A stretch of 64,000 bases of DNA from Agrobacterium albertimagni AOL15 (lineage in GTDB: Bacteria; Pseudomonadota; Alphaproteobacteria; Rhizobiales; Rhizobiaceae): contig NZ_ALJF01000006.1 of assembly GCF_000300855.1 (NCBI RefSeq), positions 62,001-126,000 on the forward strand, given 5' to 3'. This document shows, piece after piece, positions 18,196 to 28,345 of this stretch. The position numbers and the translations under genes are program-made. Numbering within the stretch: the first letter of the stretch is position 1; each line of letters opens with the position of its first letter. A model generated the notes under the pieces. That model saw only the letters and a program-made list of their open reading frames with translations. It was not told where the DNA came from and ran no database searches.

Positions 18196-19104
18196 TCAAG
18201 AGACTTCGAACTGGCTGGCGAGACCATTGGTCAGTTGCGAGGCAAAACGGGCGGCAGCTACTGGCAAGGTGCGGCCCTTCAACTGCCCAAGATAGAGGAT
18301 GCCGGCGGGCACGTCGCGTCCATCGAGCGGGCGTGAGACCATGCGGCCCGTTGAGGTCTGGTCCGACAGACCGATGGGGATCTGGAAGGTTATGATGTTC
18401 TCTATCACAGCGTGATTGCGCAGGAACTCGAAATTATCGGACTGGATGACCGGGTCGAGGCGTACGCCGGCAATGCGCATGGCGATGTCGAGCAGGTGGC
18501 GTACGCCATAGGCAGTCGTCGGGAGCGCAATCGGGTAATCGACACAATCAGATAGCCTGACCGTCGGCCTCGCTGCCAGCGGATGGTCGGGAGACATGAC
18601 GACATGCAGCGGCTGGCGGACACGGATGAGCGTCATGAAATCCGTGAGACGCACAGGCTCGAAGACGATGGCCAGATCAGCGCTGTGATCGACGAGCGCC
18701 TGTTCGGCCGCCTCACGGTCCCGCAGATGGACGCCGAAAGTGACATTCGGATGCTCCTTGCGATAGAGCGCGATCTGGCGCGGCAAGAAGTAAGGCAAGA
18801 GCGCTTGGCTACAGGCAATCGACACATGGCCGCGCCGTACGCCAGAAAGATCGGCAATCTGCGAACGCACCCGCTCCATGTCCGAGAGCTGATTGCGAAT
18901 GTGGTGGATATAGATCTCTCCGGCGGCCGACAAGCGTACGCCATGGGCCAAGCGTTCGAAGATCGGCACGCCGAGCTCCTCCTCCATGGCGAGAATGCGT
19001 CGGTTGAGCGCCGTCGACGTGATGGCGAGCGTATCGGCTGCGGCCCGGATAGAGCCAGCCTTCACCACAGCATCGATGTAGCGAATGGAAGCCAGGTAGC
19101 GCAT
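18196..19104 (-). CDS. LysR family transcriptional regulator
   Basis: A 302-residue LysR-type regulator. The N-terminal HTH (about residues 1-60) includes AVVKAGSIRAAADTLAITSTALNRRI, and a two-lobe effector domain begins at about 90 (VRRGHVSIACSQALLPYFLP). The start is taken at the ATG 19104 (MRYLASIRYIDAVV), since upstream codons are atypical. It diverges from the BMP importer/biuret operon, 158 nt apart. LysR regulators also sit next to cyanuric-acid/biuret genes elsewhere (AtzR in Pseudomonas ADP), so nitrogen- or substrate-responsive control of the divergent operon is likely. Confidence 0.87.
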   Translation of the reverse strand: MRYLASIRYIDAVVKAGSIRAAADTLAITSTALNRRILAMEEELGVPIFERLAHGVRLSAAGEIYIHHIRNQLSDMERVRSQIADLSGVRRGHVSIACSQALLPYFLPRQIALYRKEHPNVTFGVHLRDREAAEQALVDHSADLAIVFEPVRLTDFMTLIRVRQPLHVVMSPDHPLAARPTVRLSDCVDYPIALPTTAYGVRHLLDIAMRIAGVRLDPVIQSDNFEFLRNHAVIENIITFQIPIGLSDQTSTGRMVSRPLDGRDVPAGILYLGQLKGRTLPVAAARFASQLTNGLASQFEVS

Positions 19105-19262
19105 GAAAGCCCTTGCGTACGCTGCTGCATTTTTTGCAGCAGGCCGGCCAAAACATAGCACAAGACAGAAGCGCGTCCATCTGGATTACTGCCATCGAAA
19201 GCCAGACGCACCCATTGAACCCGGGCAATGTCGGCTCAACGAACACAGCGGGGAACGTTCAC

Positions 19263-20387
19263 ATGTCCAGGATCCTGATGCCCAATCGTCGCCAGTTTCT
19301 GATGAACTCAGCCAGTCTCGCCGGTGCTGCTGCCCTTTCGGGTTTGTTGCCGGCCGGCATGGCGCATGCGGCAAATCTTACCGTTGGTTTCGTCTATGTC
19401 GGACCGAAGGACGATTTCGGCTACAATCAGTCACATGCCGAGGGCGCAGCCGCCGTCAAGGCCATGGAGGGCGTGACCGTTATCGAGGAGGAGCAGGTTC
19501 CCGAAACGGTCGATGTGCAAAAGACCATGGAGAGCATGATCAGCTTTGATGGCGCGACACTCCTGTTCCCGACATCCTTCGGTTACTTCGATCCCCACAT
19601 CCTGGCTCTGGCGCCGAAGAACCCGGAGGTGCGCTTCCAGCATTGCGGCGGCCTCTGGACTCCGGACAAACCGAAAAATGTCGGCTCCTATTTCGGCTAT
19701 ATCGGCATGGGCCAGTATCTGAACGGCATAGCGGCCGGCTATGCCACGAAGTCGAAGAAGATAGGTTTCGTGGCTGCAAAGCCCATTCCGCAGGTGCTGT
19801 TGAATATCAATTCCTTCCTGCTCGGCGCGCGTGCAGTGGATCCGTCGATCACTTGCCAGGTCATTTTCACCGGCGAATGGTCGCTGGCGGTAAAGGAGGC
19901 AGAGGCCACCAATGCGCTTGCCGACCAGGGCGTTGATGTCATCACCTGCCATGTGGACGGCCCGAAAGTGGTGATGGAGACCGGGGCTGGTCGCGGGATG
20001 TATCTGTGTGGCTATCACGCGAACCAGAGCGCACTTGCACCGGAGAAGTATCTGACCGGAGCGGAGTGGAACTGGGCCAAGGTCTATACCGACATGGTCA
20101 AGACGACACTTGCGGGCGGCCAGATCGACAATTTCGTCCGCGGTGGCCTGGCAGACGGCTTCATCAAGATGAGCCCGCTCGGACCGGCCGTGACCGAGGA
20201 GGCGCGAAACCGCTTCGAGACCGTCCAGGCCGAGATCATGAAGGGCGGTTTCGCCGCCATCACCGGCCCCCTCAAAGACAATAGGGGCAATGTGGTCGCA
20301 ACTGCCGGCCAGGCTCTGGCCGAGACCGATGTTGCGCTCGAGAGCATGGACTACCTCGTGGAGGGCGTCGTTGGCTCCACCTCCTGA
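19263..20387 (+). CDS. BMP-family ABC transporter substrate-binding protein with Tat-like signal
   Basis: A 374-residue secreted binding protein of the Bmp/Med family. The N-terminus carries a twin-arginine motif (NRRQFLM, residues 8-14) before a hydrophobic stretch ending LLPAGMAHA, which suggests Tat export. The mature domain opens NLTVGFVYVGPKDDFGYNQSHAEG, matching the nucleoside/purine-like binding fold of this family (short pieces GFVYVGPKDDFGYN, PEVRFQHCGG). The start at 19263 is chosen because it places this signal at the N-terminus. With AtzF and BiuH encoded downstream, the ligand may be biuret, a triazine or a purine-like compound. The AtzT protein of Pseudomonas ADP is a known BMP-type relative. 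Confidence 0.8.
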   Translation: MSRILMPNRRQFLMNSASLAGAAALSGLLPAGMAHAANLTVGFVYVGPKDDFGYNQSHAEGAAAVKAMEGVTVIEEEQVPETVDVQKTMESMISFDGATLLFPTSFGYFDPHILALAPKNPEVRFQHCGGLWTPDKPKNVGSYFGYIGMGQYLNGIAAGYATKSKKIGFVAAKPIPQVLLNINSFLLGARAVDPSITCQVIFTGEWSLAVKEAEATNALADQGVDVITCHVDGPKVVMETGAGRGMYLCGYHANQSALAPEKYLTGAEWNWAKVYTDMVKTTLAGGQIDNFVRGGLADGFIKMSPLGPAVTEEARNRFETVQAEIMKGGFAAITGPLKDNRGNVVATAGQALAETDVALESMDYLVEGVVGSTS

Positions 20388-20413
20388 CAGAACCGAGAAC
20401 AGGAGGCCATATA

Positions 20414-21523
20414 ATGAGCCTGCAGGTCTATCAGATGGCATCACTTTCCGGGCGGACCGGCTTCCTTGACGAGGCCGGTGCCCGCCGCATCGAAGCAGTC
20501 CTACTGCCGCTGGCAGCCGTGCTTGCTGGGATCCTGGCTTTCGCGATCTTCCTGCTTCTGCTCGGCAAGTCACCGACTGAGTTCTACGGGCTCGTCTTTA
20601 AGGCGGGCTTCGGCACCGCCTTCTCTTGGACAAACACCCTGACGCGTGCAGCCCCGCTTCTGCTGGCTGCGCTCTGCGTTGCACTGCCGGCCCGTCTCGG
20701 GCTCGTCATCATTGGTGGCGAAGGTGCGATCGTGCTTGGGGGCGTCGCGGCAGGCGCCGTCGCCATGCTGATGCCGGGCCTTCCGGCTGTCATCGGCATT
20801 GGTCTCATGGCCATTGCCGGCATGGCGGTCGGTGGCTTCTGGATTGGCACTGTCGGTGCGCTTCGCCATCTGCGCGGCGTGAATGAGACCATCTCAAGCC
20901 TGCTGATGGCCTATATCGCAATTGCCGTGATGAACCACCTGATCGAGGGGCCTTTTCGTGATCCAGCAAGCCTCAACAAGCCCTCCACCGCACCGCTGCC
21001 CGAAGCCTGGCGCATCGGCGAGATGCCAGGCATCGGCGTCCACTGGGGGCTTGCCCTGGGCATTCTCGCCTGTATCCTCGCCTGGGTACTGATTGAGCGG
21101 ACCACCATCGGTTTTGCAGCACGCATCGTTGGAGGCAACGTGCGCGCGGCAGAAATCCAGGGACTTCCGGCGGGCACCCTCGCCATCGGCTTCACGGCGC
21201 TTGGCGGCGCCTTCGCAGGGCTGGCCGGCATGGTCGAGGTCGCCGCGATCCACGGCTCGGCAAACGCCTCGCTTGCGGCGGGCTACGGCTACACCGGCAT
21301 CCTCATTGCCTTTCTCGCCCGCCACAACGCGCTCGCCATCATCCCGGCCGCCATTCTGTTTGCCGGCATCGAGGCGTCGAGCGGGCTTATACAGAGGCGC
21401 ATGGACCTGCCCGATGCGACTGTGCTCGTTCTGGAGGGCATGGTCTTCATCGCCATCCTCTTGACCGACACGCTGCAGGGTCGCGTCCGCTTCCTCACAT
21501 TCTTCGAGCGGAGGCAGAAATGA
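20414..21523 (+). CDS. ABC transporter permease (BPD_transp_2, NupP/YufP type)
   Basis: A 369-residue multi-spanning permease of the branched-chain/sugar/nucleoside group. Hydrophobic segments begin at about 35-60 (AAVLAGILAFAIFLLLLG) and continue through GYTGILIAFLARHNALAIIPAAILFAG. AGGAGG lies 11-16 nt upstream of the ATG. Together with the next permease, with which it overlaps by 4 nt, it forms the membrane channel for the BMP-type binding protein. Confidence 0.85.
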   Translation: MSLQVYQMASLSGRTGFLDEAGARRIEAVLLPLAAVLAGILAFAIFLLLLGKSPTEFYGLVFKAGFGTAFSWTNTLTRAAPLLLAALCVALPARLGLVIIGGEGAIVLGGVAAGAVAMLMPGLPAVIGIGLMAIAGMAVGGFWIGTVGALRHLRGVNETISSLLMAYIAIAVMNHLIEGPFRDPASLNKPSTAPLPEAWRIGEMPGIGVHWGLALGILACILAWVLIERTTIGFAARIVGGNVRAAEIQGLPAGTLAIGFTALGGAFAGLAGMVEVAAIHGSANASLAAGYGYTGILIAFLARHNALAIIPAAILFAGIEASSGLIQRRMDLPDATVLVLEGMVFIAILLTDTLQGRVRFLTFFERRQK

Positions 21524-22443
21524 CCGACGAGATCGGCCTGTGGGGAGTACCCCTTGCAATCCTTGGCGGTGCAATCCGTGTCTCCACGCCCTTCATATTC
21601 GTCTCCATCGGGGAGTGCCTGACGGAACGGTCGGGGCGTATCAATCTTGGGCTTGAGGGCACTCTGGTCTTCGGCGCCATGAGTGGATATGCGGTCGCCT
21701 ATCACACGGGATCGCCCTGGCTCGGCACCTTGGCCGCCGCCTTCTCCGGCCTGCTGTTCGGCCTGCTGCACGGCTGGCTCTGCCGCCTGCCGCGCGTCAA
21801 CGACATCGCCATCGGAATAGCGCTGATGATCTTCGGCACGGGCCTCGCCTTCTTGTTCGGCAAGCCTTACGTGCAGCCAGTTGCACCGGACCTGCCGGCC
21901 ATCCCGCTCGGTTTCTGGTCAAGCCTGCCGCAGGTGCAGGCCGCATTGAATGTCAATGTGCTGTTCCTTGTGGGCATCGTACTCGCATTCGCCACGGCCT
22001 GGATGTTGAAGAACACCCGCGTCGGGCTGACGATCCGCGTGACCGGCGACAGCGCCGATGCGGCGCGTGCCCTTGGCATCGACGTCAACCGGGTGCGGCT
22101 CTGGAGCACAGCGGCCGGCGGTGCGCTTGCCGGTGTCGGTGGCGCCTATCTCTCGCTCTACTATCCCGGAAGCTGGAACGAAGGGATCTCCTCCGGCCAG
22201 GGGCTGATGGCGGTGGCACTGGTGATCTTCGCCCGCTGGAATCCGGTCAACTGCCTCTATGCCTCACTGCTGTTTGGCGGCGCCGGCGCGCTCGGTCCGG
22301 CGTTGCAGTCCGTCGGCATCACGAGCGGCTACTATCTCTTTTATGCCGCTCCTTATGTGCTCACCCTGGGACTACTGGTCGCGACCAGCTCGCGCACCCG
22401 CGCCATGCCGTCTGCACCCGGCGAACTCAGCATAGTCAAGTAA
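21520..22443 (+). CDS. ABC transporter permease (BPD_transp_2, NupQ/YufQ type)
   Basis: A 307-residue permease, second channel subunit of the BMP-type importer. The conserved [19 protein letters not shown] segment near residue 35 is typical of the family, with eight or so hydrophobic stretches through to [22 protein letters not shown]. The start overlaps the preceding permease stop (ATGA). Confidence 0.86.
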   Translation: MTDEIGLWGVPLAILGGAIRVSTPFIFVSIGECLTERSGRINLGLEGTLVFGAMSGYAVAYHTGSPWLGTLAAAFSGLLFGLLHGWLCRLPRVNDIAIGIALMIFGTGLAFLFGKPYVQPVAPDLPAIPLGFWSSLPQVQAALNVNVLFLVGIVLAFATAWMLKNTRVGLTIRVTGDSADAARALGIDVNRVRLWSTAAGGALAGVGGAYLSLYYPGSWNEGISSGQGLMAVALVIFARWNPVNCLYASLLFGGAGALGPALQSVGITSGYYLFYAAPYVLTLGLLVATSSRTRAMPSAPGELSIVK

Positions 22444-22480
22444 ACAGTGCCGCAGCAGCGGCAAGCGAATGGAGACCGTG

Positions 22481-23158
22481 ATGACCACCATTCAGGCCGA
22501 TCCCTATCTCTGGCCCTATAATGGAGATCTGCGACCGGACAATACGGCCCTGATCATCATCGACATGCAGACGGATTTCTGCGGGCCAGGCGGCTATGTC
22601 GACAAAATGGGCTATGATATCGGGCTCACCAGAGCGCCGATCGAGCCGATCAAGGCCGTGCTTCAAGCCATGCGTGACAAGGGCTACCACGTCATACACA
22701 CCCGCGAGGGTCACCGGCCGGACCTTTCCGACCTGCCTGGGAACAAGCGCTGGCGGTCACAACAGATCGGCGCCGGTATTGGCGATGCTGGTCCCTGCGG
22801 GCGCATCCTGGTGCGCGGCGAGCCAGGCTGGGAGATCATCGACGAACTGAAACCCATGGACGGTGAGCCTGTCATAGACAAACCGGGCAAGGGCTCCTTC
22901 TGCGCCACCGACCTCGAGCTTCTCCTGCGCACCCGCGGTATCGAAAACATAGTGCTCTCGGGGATCACCACTGATGTCTGCGTGCATACCACCATGCGCG
23001 AGGCGAACGATCGCGGCTTTGAATGCCTGCTCCTCGAAGACTGTTGCGCTGCCACCGACCCCGGCAACCATGCGGCTGCGATCAAGATGGTGAAGATGCA
23101 GGGCGGCGTTTTCGGCTCGGTTTCCGACAGTGGCAAGTTTGTCGAGGCACTGCCATGA
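22481..23158 (+). CDS. biuH: biuret hydrolase (isochorismatase-like cysteine hydrolase)
   Basis: A 225-residue cytoplasmic cysteine hydrolase converting biuret to allophanate and ammonia. The catalytic triad is D28 (IIIDMQTDF), K134 (IDKPGKGSF) and C167 ([11 protein letters not shown]). The spacing 106/33 equals that of the characterised Rhizobium leguminosarum BiuH (Asp36, Lys142, Cys175), and the surrounding [16 protein letters not shown] and [11 protein letters not shown] stretches also fit. The ATG at 22481 has GGAG 6-9 nt upstream; an in-frame ATG at 22469 is possible. It lies in an importer operon whose last gene encodes allophanate hydrolase, the next pathway step. Confidence 0.85.
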   Translation: MTTIQADPYLWPYNGDLRPDNTALIIIDMQTDFCGPGGYVDKMGYDIGLTRAPIEPIKAVLQAMRDKGYHVIHTREGHRPDLSDLPGNKRWRSQQIGAGIGDAGPCGRILVRGEPGWEIIDELKPMDGEPVIDKPGKGSFCATDLELLLRTRGIENIVLSGITTDVCVHTTMREANDRGFECLLLEDCCAATDPGNHAAAIKMVKMQGGVFGSVSDSGKFVEALP

Positions 23159-24693
23159 GCACCAACGCTCAGCAAGCCAAGGCACTGACGCGCGCCATCG
23201 GTGTGGAAACGGTCGGCATGACGATGCGGTTTGGATCGTTCACAGCGCTGAAAGACGTCTCGCTGAAGGTCAAAGCGGGCTCCTTCCATGTCCTGCTCGG
23301 CGAAAACGGAGCAGGCAAGTCGACCCTCGTCAAATGCATGATGGGCTTTTACCGACCGACAGTTGGCCAGATGATGGTTGCCGACCGTGAGGTGCAGGTC
23401 AGAGACCCGCGTGACGCTCATGAGCTCGGCCTCGGCATGGTCTACCAACATTTTACGCTTGTGCCCTCACTGACGGCGGCAGAGAACCTGGTAATCAGCC
23501 GCGCGGATGTGCCGGCCCGCATCGACTGGGGCAAGGAGCGCACCGACCTTGCCGCTTTCATGGAAAGAATGCCCTTTACCGTTCCGCTGGACGTGCCTGT
23601 CGGACGGCTCGCGGCGGGCGAAAAGCAGAAGCTGGAACTCTTGAAGCAGCTTTATCTCGGGCGCCGATTTCTCATTCTGGACGAGCCGACCTCGGTGTTG
23701 ACCCCTTCGGAGGCCGACGAGCTGCTCGGCATGGTGCGCGGCCTGACCACCGCTGGCGAACTCACCTGCCTTATGATTTCGCACAAGTTCCGCGAGGTGA
23801 CAGCCTTTGCCGACGCAGTCTCGGTGTTGCGCCGCGGAGAGCATGTGGGGGGTGGCAAGGTGGCTGACCTTACGACTGCAGAGATGGCGGCGATGATGAT
23901 CGGCGAAAAGGAACTGATGCGTCCTGCTGCCCGCGTCCCGATGAACGGCGCGCCGGTGTTGACCGTCTCCAGCGCCAAGGCGCCGGATCGATCGGGCCTC
24001 AAGACGATCAGCATCGATCACCTCGCGGTGCGAGCTGGGGAAGTCGTCGGCATTGCCGGCATTTCCGGAAACGGACAGATGGAACTGATGGAGATCCTGT
24101 CGGGGCAGCGGCAGCTGTCTGCGGGAATTGTACAGGTCTGTGGCACGCCGTTTCGGGCCAGCCGTAGCGAGATGCGGGCTTTGAATGTGCGCACGCTGCC
24201 GGAAGAGCCCTTGCGCAATGCCTGCGCGCCTAAGATGAGCGTTGCCGAGAACATCTTCTTTCGCGATTTCGATTACGCAACAGACAAACGCAAATTCTGG
24301 CTGGATCGGCGCCGCATGGCCGCTCTGGCAGCCCGGTTGATCGGCGACTACAAAGTCAAGACTGCGTCTCTGGAGACGCCAATAGCATCTCTTTCCGGCG
24401 GTAATGTTCAGCGTGCCGTGCTGGCGCGCGAGCTGAACGGGACGGTAGACCTGCTGTTGATGGCCAATCCCTGCTTCGGTCTTGATTTCTCGGCCGTGGC
24501 GGAAATCCGCGCGCGCATCATGGCGGCGCGCAATGGGGGTGCTGCCGTCTTGCTGATCAGCGAGGATCTCGACGAGATCCTCGAACTCTCTGACCGCATC
24601 CTTGTCATGTCGGAAGGCGCAATCGTCTTTGAGACGCAAGCTGACGGAGCCGATATCGGGGAAATTGGAAGACATATGGCAGGACATCACTGA
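23155..24693 (+). CDS. ABC transporter ATP-binding protein with two ABC domains (NupO/YufO type)
   Basis: A 512-residue double ATPase of the nucleoside/sugar importer group. Domain 1 has Walker A GENGAGKS, a degenerate signature ([13 protein letters not shown]) and Walker [13 protein letters not shown]. Domain 2 (from about residue 285) has the altered Walker A-like GISGNGQM, signature [15 protein letters not shown] and the Walker B region [12 protein letters not shown], a pattern normal for this class, in which one site is degenerate. The ATG at 23155 overlaps biuH by 4 nt and the next gene shares one base, so the gene is embedded in the operon. Confidence 0.87.
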   Translation: MSTNAQQAKALTRAIGVETVGMTMRFGSFTALKDVSLKVKAGSFHVLLGENGAGKSTLVKCMMGFYRPTVGQMMVADREVQVRDPRDAHELGLGMVYQHFTLVPSLTAAENLVISRADVPARIDWGKERTDLAAFMERMPFTVPLDVPVGRLAAGEKQKLELLKQLYLGRRFLILDEPTSVLTPSEADELLGMVRGLTTAGELTCLMISHKFREVTAFADAVSVLRRGEHVGGGKVADLTTAEMAAMMIGEKELMRPAARVPMNGAPVLTVSSAKAPDRSGLKTISIDHLAVRAGEVVGIAGISGNGQMELMEILSGQRQLSAGIVQVCGTPFRASRSEMRALNVRTLPEEPLRNACAPKMSVAENIFFRDFDYATDKRKFWLDRRRMAALAARLIGDYKVKTASLETPIASLSGGNVQRAVLARELNGTVDLLLMANPCFGLDFSAVAEIRARIMAARNGGAAVLLISEDLDEILELSDRILVMSEGAIVFETQADGADIGEIGRHMAGHH

Positions 24694-25358
24694 TGGCAGT
24701 TATCAAGGCACGCCCCTTCGACATCACGATCACACCGGAAAAGATCGCTTTGGTCGTCATCGACATGCAGCGCGACTTCATCGAGCCGGGCGGCTTCGGC
24801 GCCACGCTTGGCAATGACGTCACGCTGCTGCAGGCGATCATCCCTGCCACCGCGCGGCTGATTGACGGTTTTCGGCGTGCCGGCCTGCCGGTGATCCACA
24901 CGCGCGAATGCCATGCGCCAGACCTCTTGGACTGCCCGCCTGCCAAGCGAGCGCGTGGAAAGCCATCCTTGCGCATCGGCGATCCCGGTCCGATGGGTCG
25001 TATCCTGATTGCCGGCGAGGACGGGGCCGACATCGTCGCGGCCCTTGCGCCGCTGCCTGGCGAGACTGTCATCGACAAGCCCGGCAAGGGCGCGTTCTAC
25101 GCAACCCCTCTTGGCGATATCCTGCAGGAGAAGGGTATCTCGCAACTCGTCTTTGCCGGCGTGACCACGGAGGTCTGCGTGCAGACCACCATGCGCGAGG
25201 CAAACGACCGGGGCTATGAGTGCCTGCTCGCAACCGACGCGACCGAAAGCTATTTCCCAGAATTCAAGAAGGCCGCCATCGACATGATGACCGCACAAGG
25301 CGCGATCGTCGGCTGGGCGGCGACGGTGGACCAGATTGTCGAGGCCCTCGATGCGTGA
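24693..25358 (+). CDS. isochorismatase-like cysteine hydrolase, BiuH/RutB paralogue
   Basis: A 221-residue second cysteine hydrolase in the same operon. The triad is D24 (VVIDMQRDF), K129 (IDKPGKGAF) and C162 ([11 protein letters not shown]), spaced 105/33. Compared with biuH it lacks the RWRSQ segment and the LLLEDCC motif, having [17 protein letters not shown] instead, so the substrate probably differs (for example another carbamoyl or ureido compound). Its start codon shares one base with the ABC ATPase stop (TGATG). Function beyond the family level is inference. Confidence 0.75.
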   Translation: MAVIKARPFDITITPEKIALVVIDMQRDFIEPGGFGATLGNDVTLLQAIIPATARLIDGFRRAGLPVIHTRECHAPDLLDCPPAKRARGKPSLRIGDPGPMGRILIAGEDGADIVAALAPLPGETVIDKPGKGAFYATPLGDILQEKGISQLVFAGVTTEVCVQTTMREANDRGYECLLATDATESYFPEFKKAAIDMMTAQGAIVGWAATVDQIVEALDA

Positions 25359-25683
25359 GACCCTGCATATGGCACAGTTCTTGGCGAGCCGCTGGAAGGA
25401 AGCCCCCTTCGAACATTTTCGCGATGGCGTGGAGATCTGCCGTCTCATCCAGGGTGAACCGGAACTGGCGCTCTTGCGCTATGCGCCGGGCGCCAGCGTG
25501 CCGCAGCACCGGCATACGGGGCTGGAAACCATTCTGATACTGGAGGGCTCGCAAAGCGACGAAAACGGCCATTACGGGCCAGGTTCGCTTGTCGCCAATC
25601 CCGAAGGCACCGTGCATTCCGTCTCCTCGGCAGAAGGCTGCGTCGTCCTCATCCAGTGGACGAAGCCGGTCGAAATCCTCTGA
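25351..25683 (+). CDS. small cupin-domain protein
   Basis: A 110-residue single-domain cupin. The core reads [21 protein letters not shown], giving the metal ligands H-x-H...E of cupin motif 1, with [11 protein letters not shown] as motif 2. It resembles ChrR-type cupins and could be a metal-dependent accessory or regulatory protein for the biuret operon. The ATG at 25351 overlaps the preceding stop by 8 nt. No catalytic role can be read from the sequence. Confidence 0.75.
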   Translation: MRETLHMAQFLASRWKEAPFEHFRDGVEICRLIQGEPELALLRYAPGASVPQHRHTGLETILILEGSQSDENGHYGPGSLVANPEGTVHSVSSAEGCVVLIQWTKPVEIL

Positions 25684-25700
25684 CATCTGAAAGTGACGTC

Positions 25701-27503
25701 ATGAACATGATGACCATGCCCTTCACCCTCAAGCAGTTGCACACCGCCTATGCCGCAGGCCTCAGCCCAATGGCTGTGATTGAGGAAGTCTACCGGCGCA
25801 TTGAAGAGGCTGACGATCCAGGAATCTTCATCCACCTGGCACCGAAAGAGACAATTCTGTCCGCTGCCGCAGAGCTTGGCCCCTACGATCAAGAACGCCC
25901 GCTCTATGGAATTCCCTTCGCAGTAAAGGACAACATCAATGTCGCGGGCATGCCGACCACCTGCGCCTGCCCGGACTTCGAGTATGCCGCAACGGCTGAC
26001 GCCTTTGTGGTGGCAAAACTGAAAGCCGCCGGCGCTCTGCCGATCGGCAAGACTAATCTCGATCAGTTCGCGACCGGCCTGGTTGGTATACGTTCCCCCT
26101 ATACGATCCCCAGGAACGCCATTGATCCGTCCATCGTGCCGGGTGGGTCGAGCAGCGGCTCGGCCGTGGCTGTAGCGCGTGGCATTGTGCCGTTCGCACT
26201 TGGGACGGATACGGCCGGCTCCGGCCGCGTGCCCGCGGCGCTCAACAATATTGTCGGGCTGAAGCCGACGCTCGGCACGCTATCGGCCACCGGCATGGTT
26301 CCGGCATGCCGCACGCTTGACACCATCTCGATCTTCGCCCTGTCGGTCACAGACGCATTCGCTGCTTACGCTGCAGCTGCCGGATATGACCAGGCCGACG
26401 CCTATTCGCGCGATGTTGCGGCACCCTTCCTGGAAACCCCGGGGGCGGGCTTCAGCATCGGCGTTCCCGATGCCGCATCACGCCGGTTCTTCGGCGACGT
26501 TGAACAGGAGGTGTCGTTCGAGGCGACGCTTGCTGTTCTTGAGGCCAAGGGGCACCGCATCGTGCCGCTCGATTTCACACCGCTTTATCGCATTGCCGAG
26601 CTGCTCTACGAGGGAGCATGGGTAGCGGAGCGTTATGCAGCCATCGAAGAGGTGTTCCGCACCACGCCCGACGCACTCTTTCCAGTGACCCGCAGGATTA
26701 TCGGACGCGCCGAAACCCTGACGGCGGCAGATGCCTTCCGCGACATCTACCGGCTTGCTGATCTCAAGCGCAAAGCCGCACCATTGATCGGCGCTGCCGA
26801 TCTTCTTTGTGTCCCCACCATTCCGTGCTTCTTCAGCGTGAATGATCTGGAACAGGATCCCGTGGGGCCAAATTCCAAGCTCGGCACCTATACAAATTTC
26901 GTCAACCTGCTGGATCTTTGCGGGATCGCCGTGCCGGTCGCGGCACGCACCGATGGACGTCCTGGAAACGTGACCCTGCTGGGTGCTGCCGCGCTGGATG
27001 GCCGCATCGCCGGCGTGGCGGCCAGCCTGCAGGCTGAAGCTTCCCCTCCACTTGGTTCCACAGACTGGGAGCTCGAGCCAATCGAGGCCCTCGCCCCGGC
27101 AGCCGGCCCAGCCGAGATTGCAATCGCACTGGTCGGCGCTCATATGCGCGGCCTACCGCTTAATGGCGAGATCACACGTCTTGGTGGCCGCTTTCTTGCG
27201 CAGCGCCGAACCGCCGCCGAATACCATCTTTACGCACTTGCTGGCGGACCGCCTCAGCGGCCGGGGCTTGTCAGGGTGAACGAAGGTGGACAGGCGATTG
27301 CACTTGAGGTCTGGGCGCTTCCCCTCGATCACTTCGGCACCTTCATGACGGGCGTCCCCTCACCGCTCTCGATCGGGACCGTCAGGCTTGATGACGGATC
27401 TGCCGTCAAGGGCTTTCTCTGTGAACCGGCCGGGCTCTCGGGCGCCGAGGATATCACAGACCTCGGCGGCTGGCGCGCCTTTCTGGCCGCAGCGTACAGC
27501 TAG
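25701..27503 (+). CDS. atzF: allophanate hydrolase
   Basis: A 600-residue amidase-signature enzyme converting allophanate to ammonia and carbon dioxide. The Ser-cisSer-Lys triad is K76 (FAVKDNI), S150 (PGGSSSGS) and S174 (DTAGSGRVPAA). After about residue 440 comes the extra C-terminal domain of AtzF/DUR1-type enzymes (IALVGAHMRGLPLNGE, YHLYAL), which distinguishes it from general amidases. The start at 25701 skips 15 non-conserved upstream codons. It completes biuret to allophanate to ammonia with BiuH. No cyanuric acid hydrolase (AtzD) is in the window. Confidence 0.87.
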   Translation: MNMMTMPFTLKQLHTAYAAGLSPMAVIEEVYRRIEEADDPGIFIHLAPKETILSAAAELGPYDQERPLYGIPFAVKDNINVAGMPTTCACPDFEYAATADAFVVAKLKAAGALPIGKTNLDQFATGLVGIRSPYTIPRNAIDPSIVPGGSSSGSAVAVARGIVPFALGTDTAGSGRVPAALNNIVGLKPTLGTLSATGMVPACRTLDTISIFALSVTDAFAAYAAAAGYDQADAYSRDVAAPFLETPGAGFSIGVPDAASRRFFGDVEQEVSFEATLAVLEAKGHRIVPLDFTPLYRIAELLYEGAWVAERYAAIEEVFRTTPDALFPVTRRIIGRAETLTAADAFRDIYRLADLKRKAAPLIGAADLLCVPTIPCFFSVNDLEQDPVGPNSKLGTYTNFVNLLDLCGIAVPVAARTDGRPGNVTLLGAAALDGRIAGVAASLQAEASPPLGSTDWELEPIEALAPAAGPAEIAIALVGAHMRGLPLNGEITRLGGRFLAQRRTAAEYHLYALAGGPPQRPGLVRVNEGGQAIALEVWALPLDHFGTFMTGVPSPLSIGTVRLDDGSAVKGFLCEPAGLSGAEDITDLGGWRAFLAAAYS

Positions 27504-27932
27504 GGTCATGATCCTAGCCTAAACCGCAGCGACCTCACCGGAACAACACTCGACCGCCATCATGGCCCCTTAAGGAAGGCTGTGAGCGCAATAAGCGGGC
27601 CGACAACGCACTAACTTCTGTTGGCATGGCGCCCAGTCCATAGCCATAAAGAGCGACCGCCCACGTGCGGGCATGCGGTGAAGGATAGACAAGACAACCC
27701 TGGATGCTGTTCGGAATACGGACCCTCGCTCCATCGAAGGCCATTCAGATAAGGTTCGAGAAAGCCGGACCGATCACGCAATGCCTGAGACGGTCAAGTG
27801 AGCAACGGCCAGTGCTCTTAAGAGCTCAGAGGCTTGGCCGCAGGAGCCACCACATGTGGCGCCCCCTGCCCTGCCTTCGGTCAGGGTGCGGGAGGCGCAA
27901 GGCATTAACACGTCTCCCAGCACAGTCTCCCA
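27504..27932. other. 429-nt gap between convergent operons
   Basis: No convincing gene was found; the open frames on both strands are short and lack family features. The gap holds a perfect 12-bp palindrome (GCTCTTAAGAGC, 27814-27825) and an imperfect GC-rich hairpin at about 27859-27898 (GCGCC...GGCGC arms with a bulge). The hairpin is a plausible two-way end for the biuret operon and for the opposing minus-strand operon, but no clear U-run accompanies it. Confidence 0.4.
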
Positions 27933-28343
27933 TCAAGCCAGTTCAAACCGGATTGGCTGTGCACCTTCCCATAGTGTTTTGTTGCCAAGCTCGGGAAGCT
28001 TGTCGAGGTTGGACGTCAGCGTGATGAAGTGATTGCCAGCGAGCTGGCCCATCTTCGATGAGAAATCGACACCGCCATAGGCGAGCAGGATCTCGGTTTC
28101 ACTGATACCGCCTGGATAGAGAATGATATGGCCTGGAGCAGGATGACTCGTATGGTTCTCGTAGCCGACACCGAAGTTGTAATCGCCAAGCGGGATCCAG
28201 ACGCCTTCTCCCGACCAGCGAACGTGGACGATCTGTCCGTCAAATGGCAAGCGCTCCATGAAGGCCTTGCAAGTCTCTGGCGCTTTCTCGGTTTCGAGCA
28301 CTGCGTCAAAGACGAAGGGGCCGGCGGTAACTTTCAGTTTCAT
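27933..28343 (-). CDS. DUF3830 family protein (cyclophilin-like fold)
   Basis: A 136-residue protein beginning MKLKVTAGPFVFDAVLETEKAPETC, with VRWSGEGVWIPLGDYNFGVGYENHTSHPAPGHI in the middle and ILLAYGGVDFSSKMGQLAGNHF later (given in pieces: WSGEGVWIPLG, YGGVDFSSKMG). This matches DUF3830, proteins with a cyclophilin-like beta-barrel often encoded beside amidohydrolases and transporters. It is the last gene of the minus-strand catabolic operon, 2 nt after the dihydropyrimidinase. No enzyme activity is established for the family; a ligand-handling or lyase/isomerase role would be conjecture. Confidence 0.7.
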   Translation of the reverse strand: MKLKVTAGPFVFDAVLETEKAPETCKAFMERLPFDGQIVHVRWSGEGVWIPLGDYNFGVGYENHTSHPAPGHIILYPGGISETEILLAYGGVDFSSKMGQLAGNHFITLTSNLDKLPELGNKTLWEGAQPIRFELA

Positions 28344-28345
28344 GA

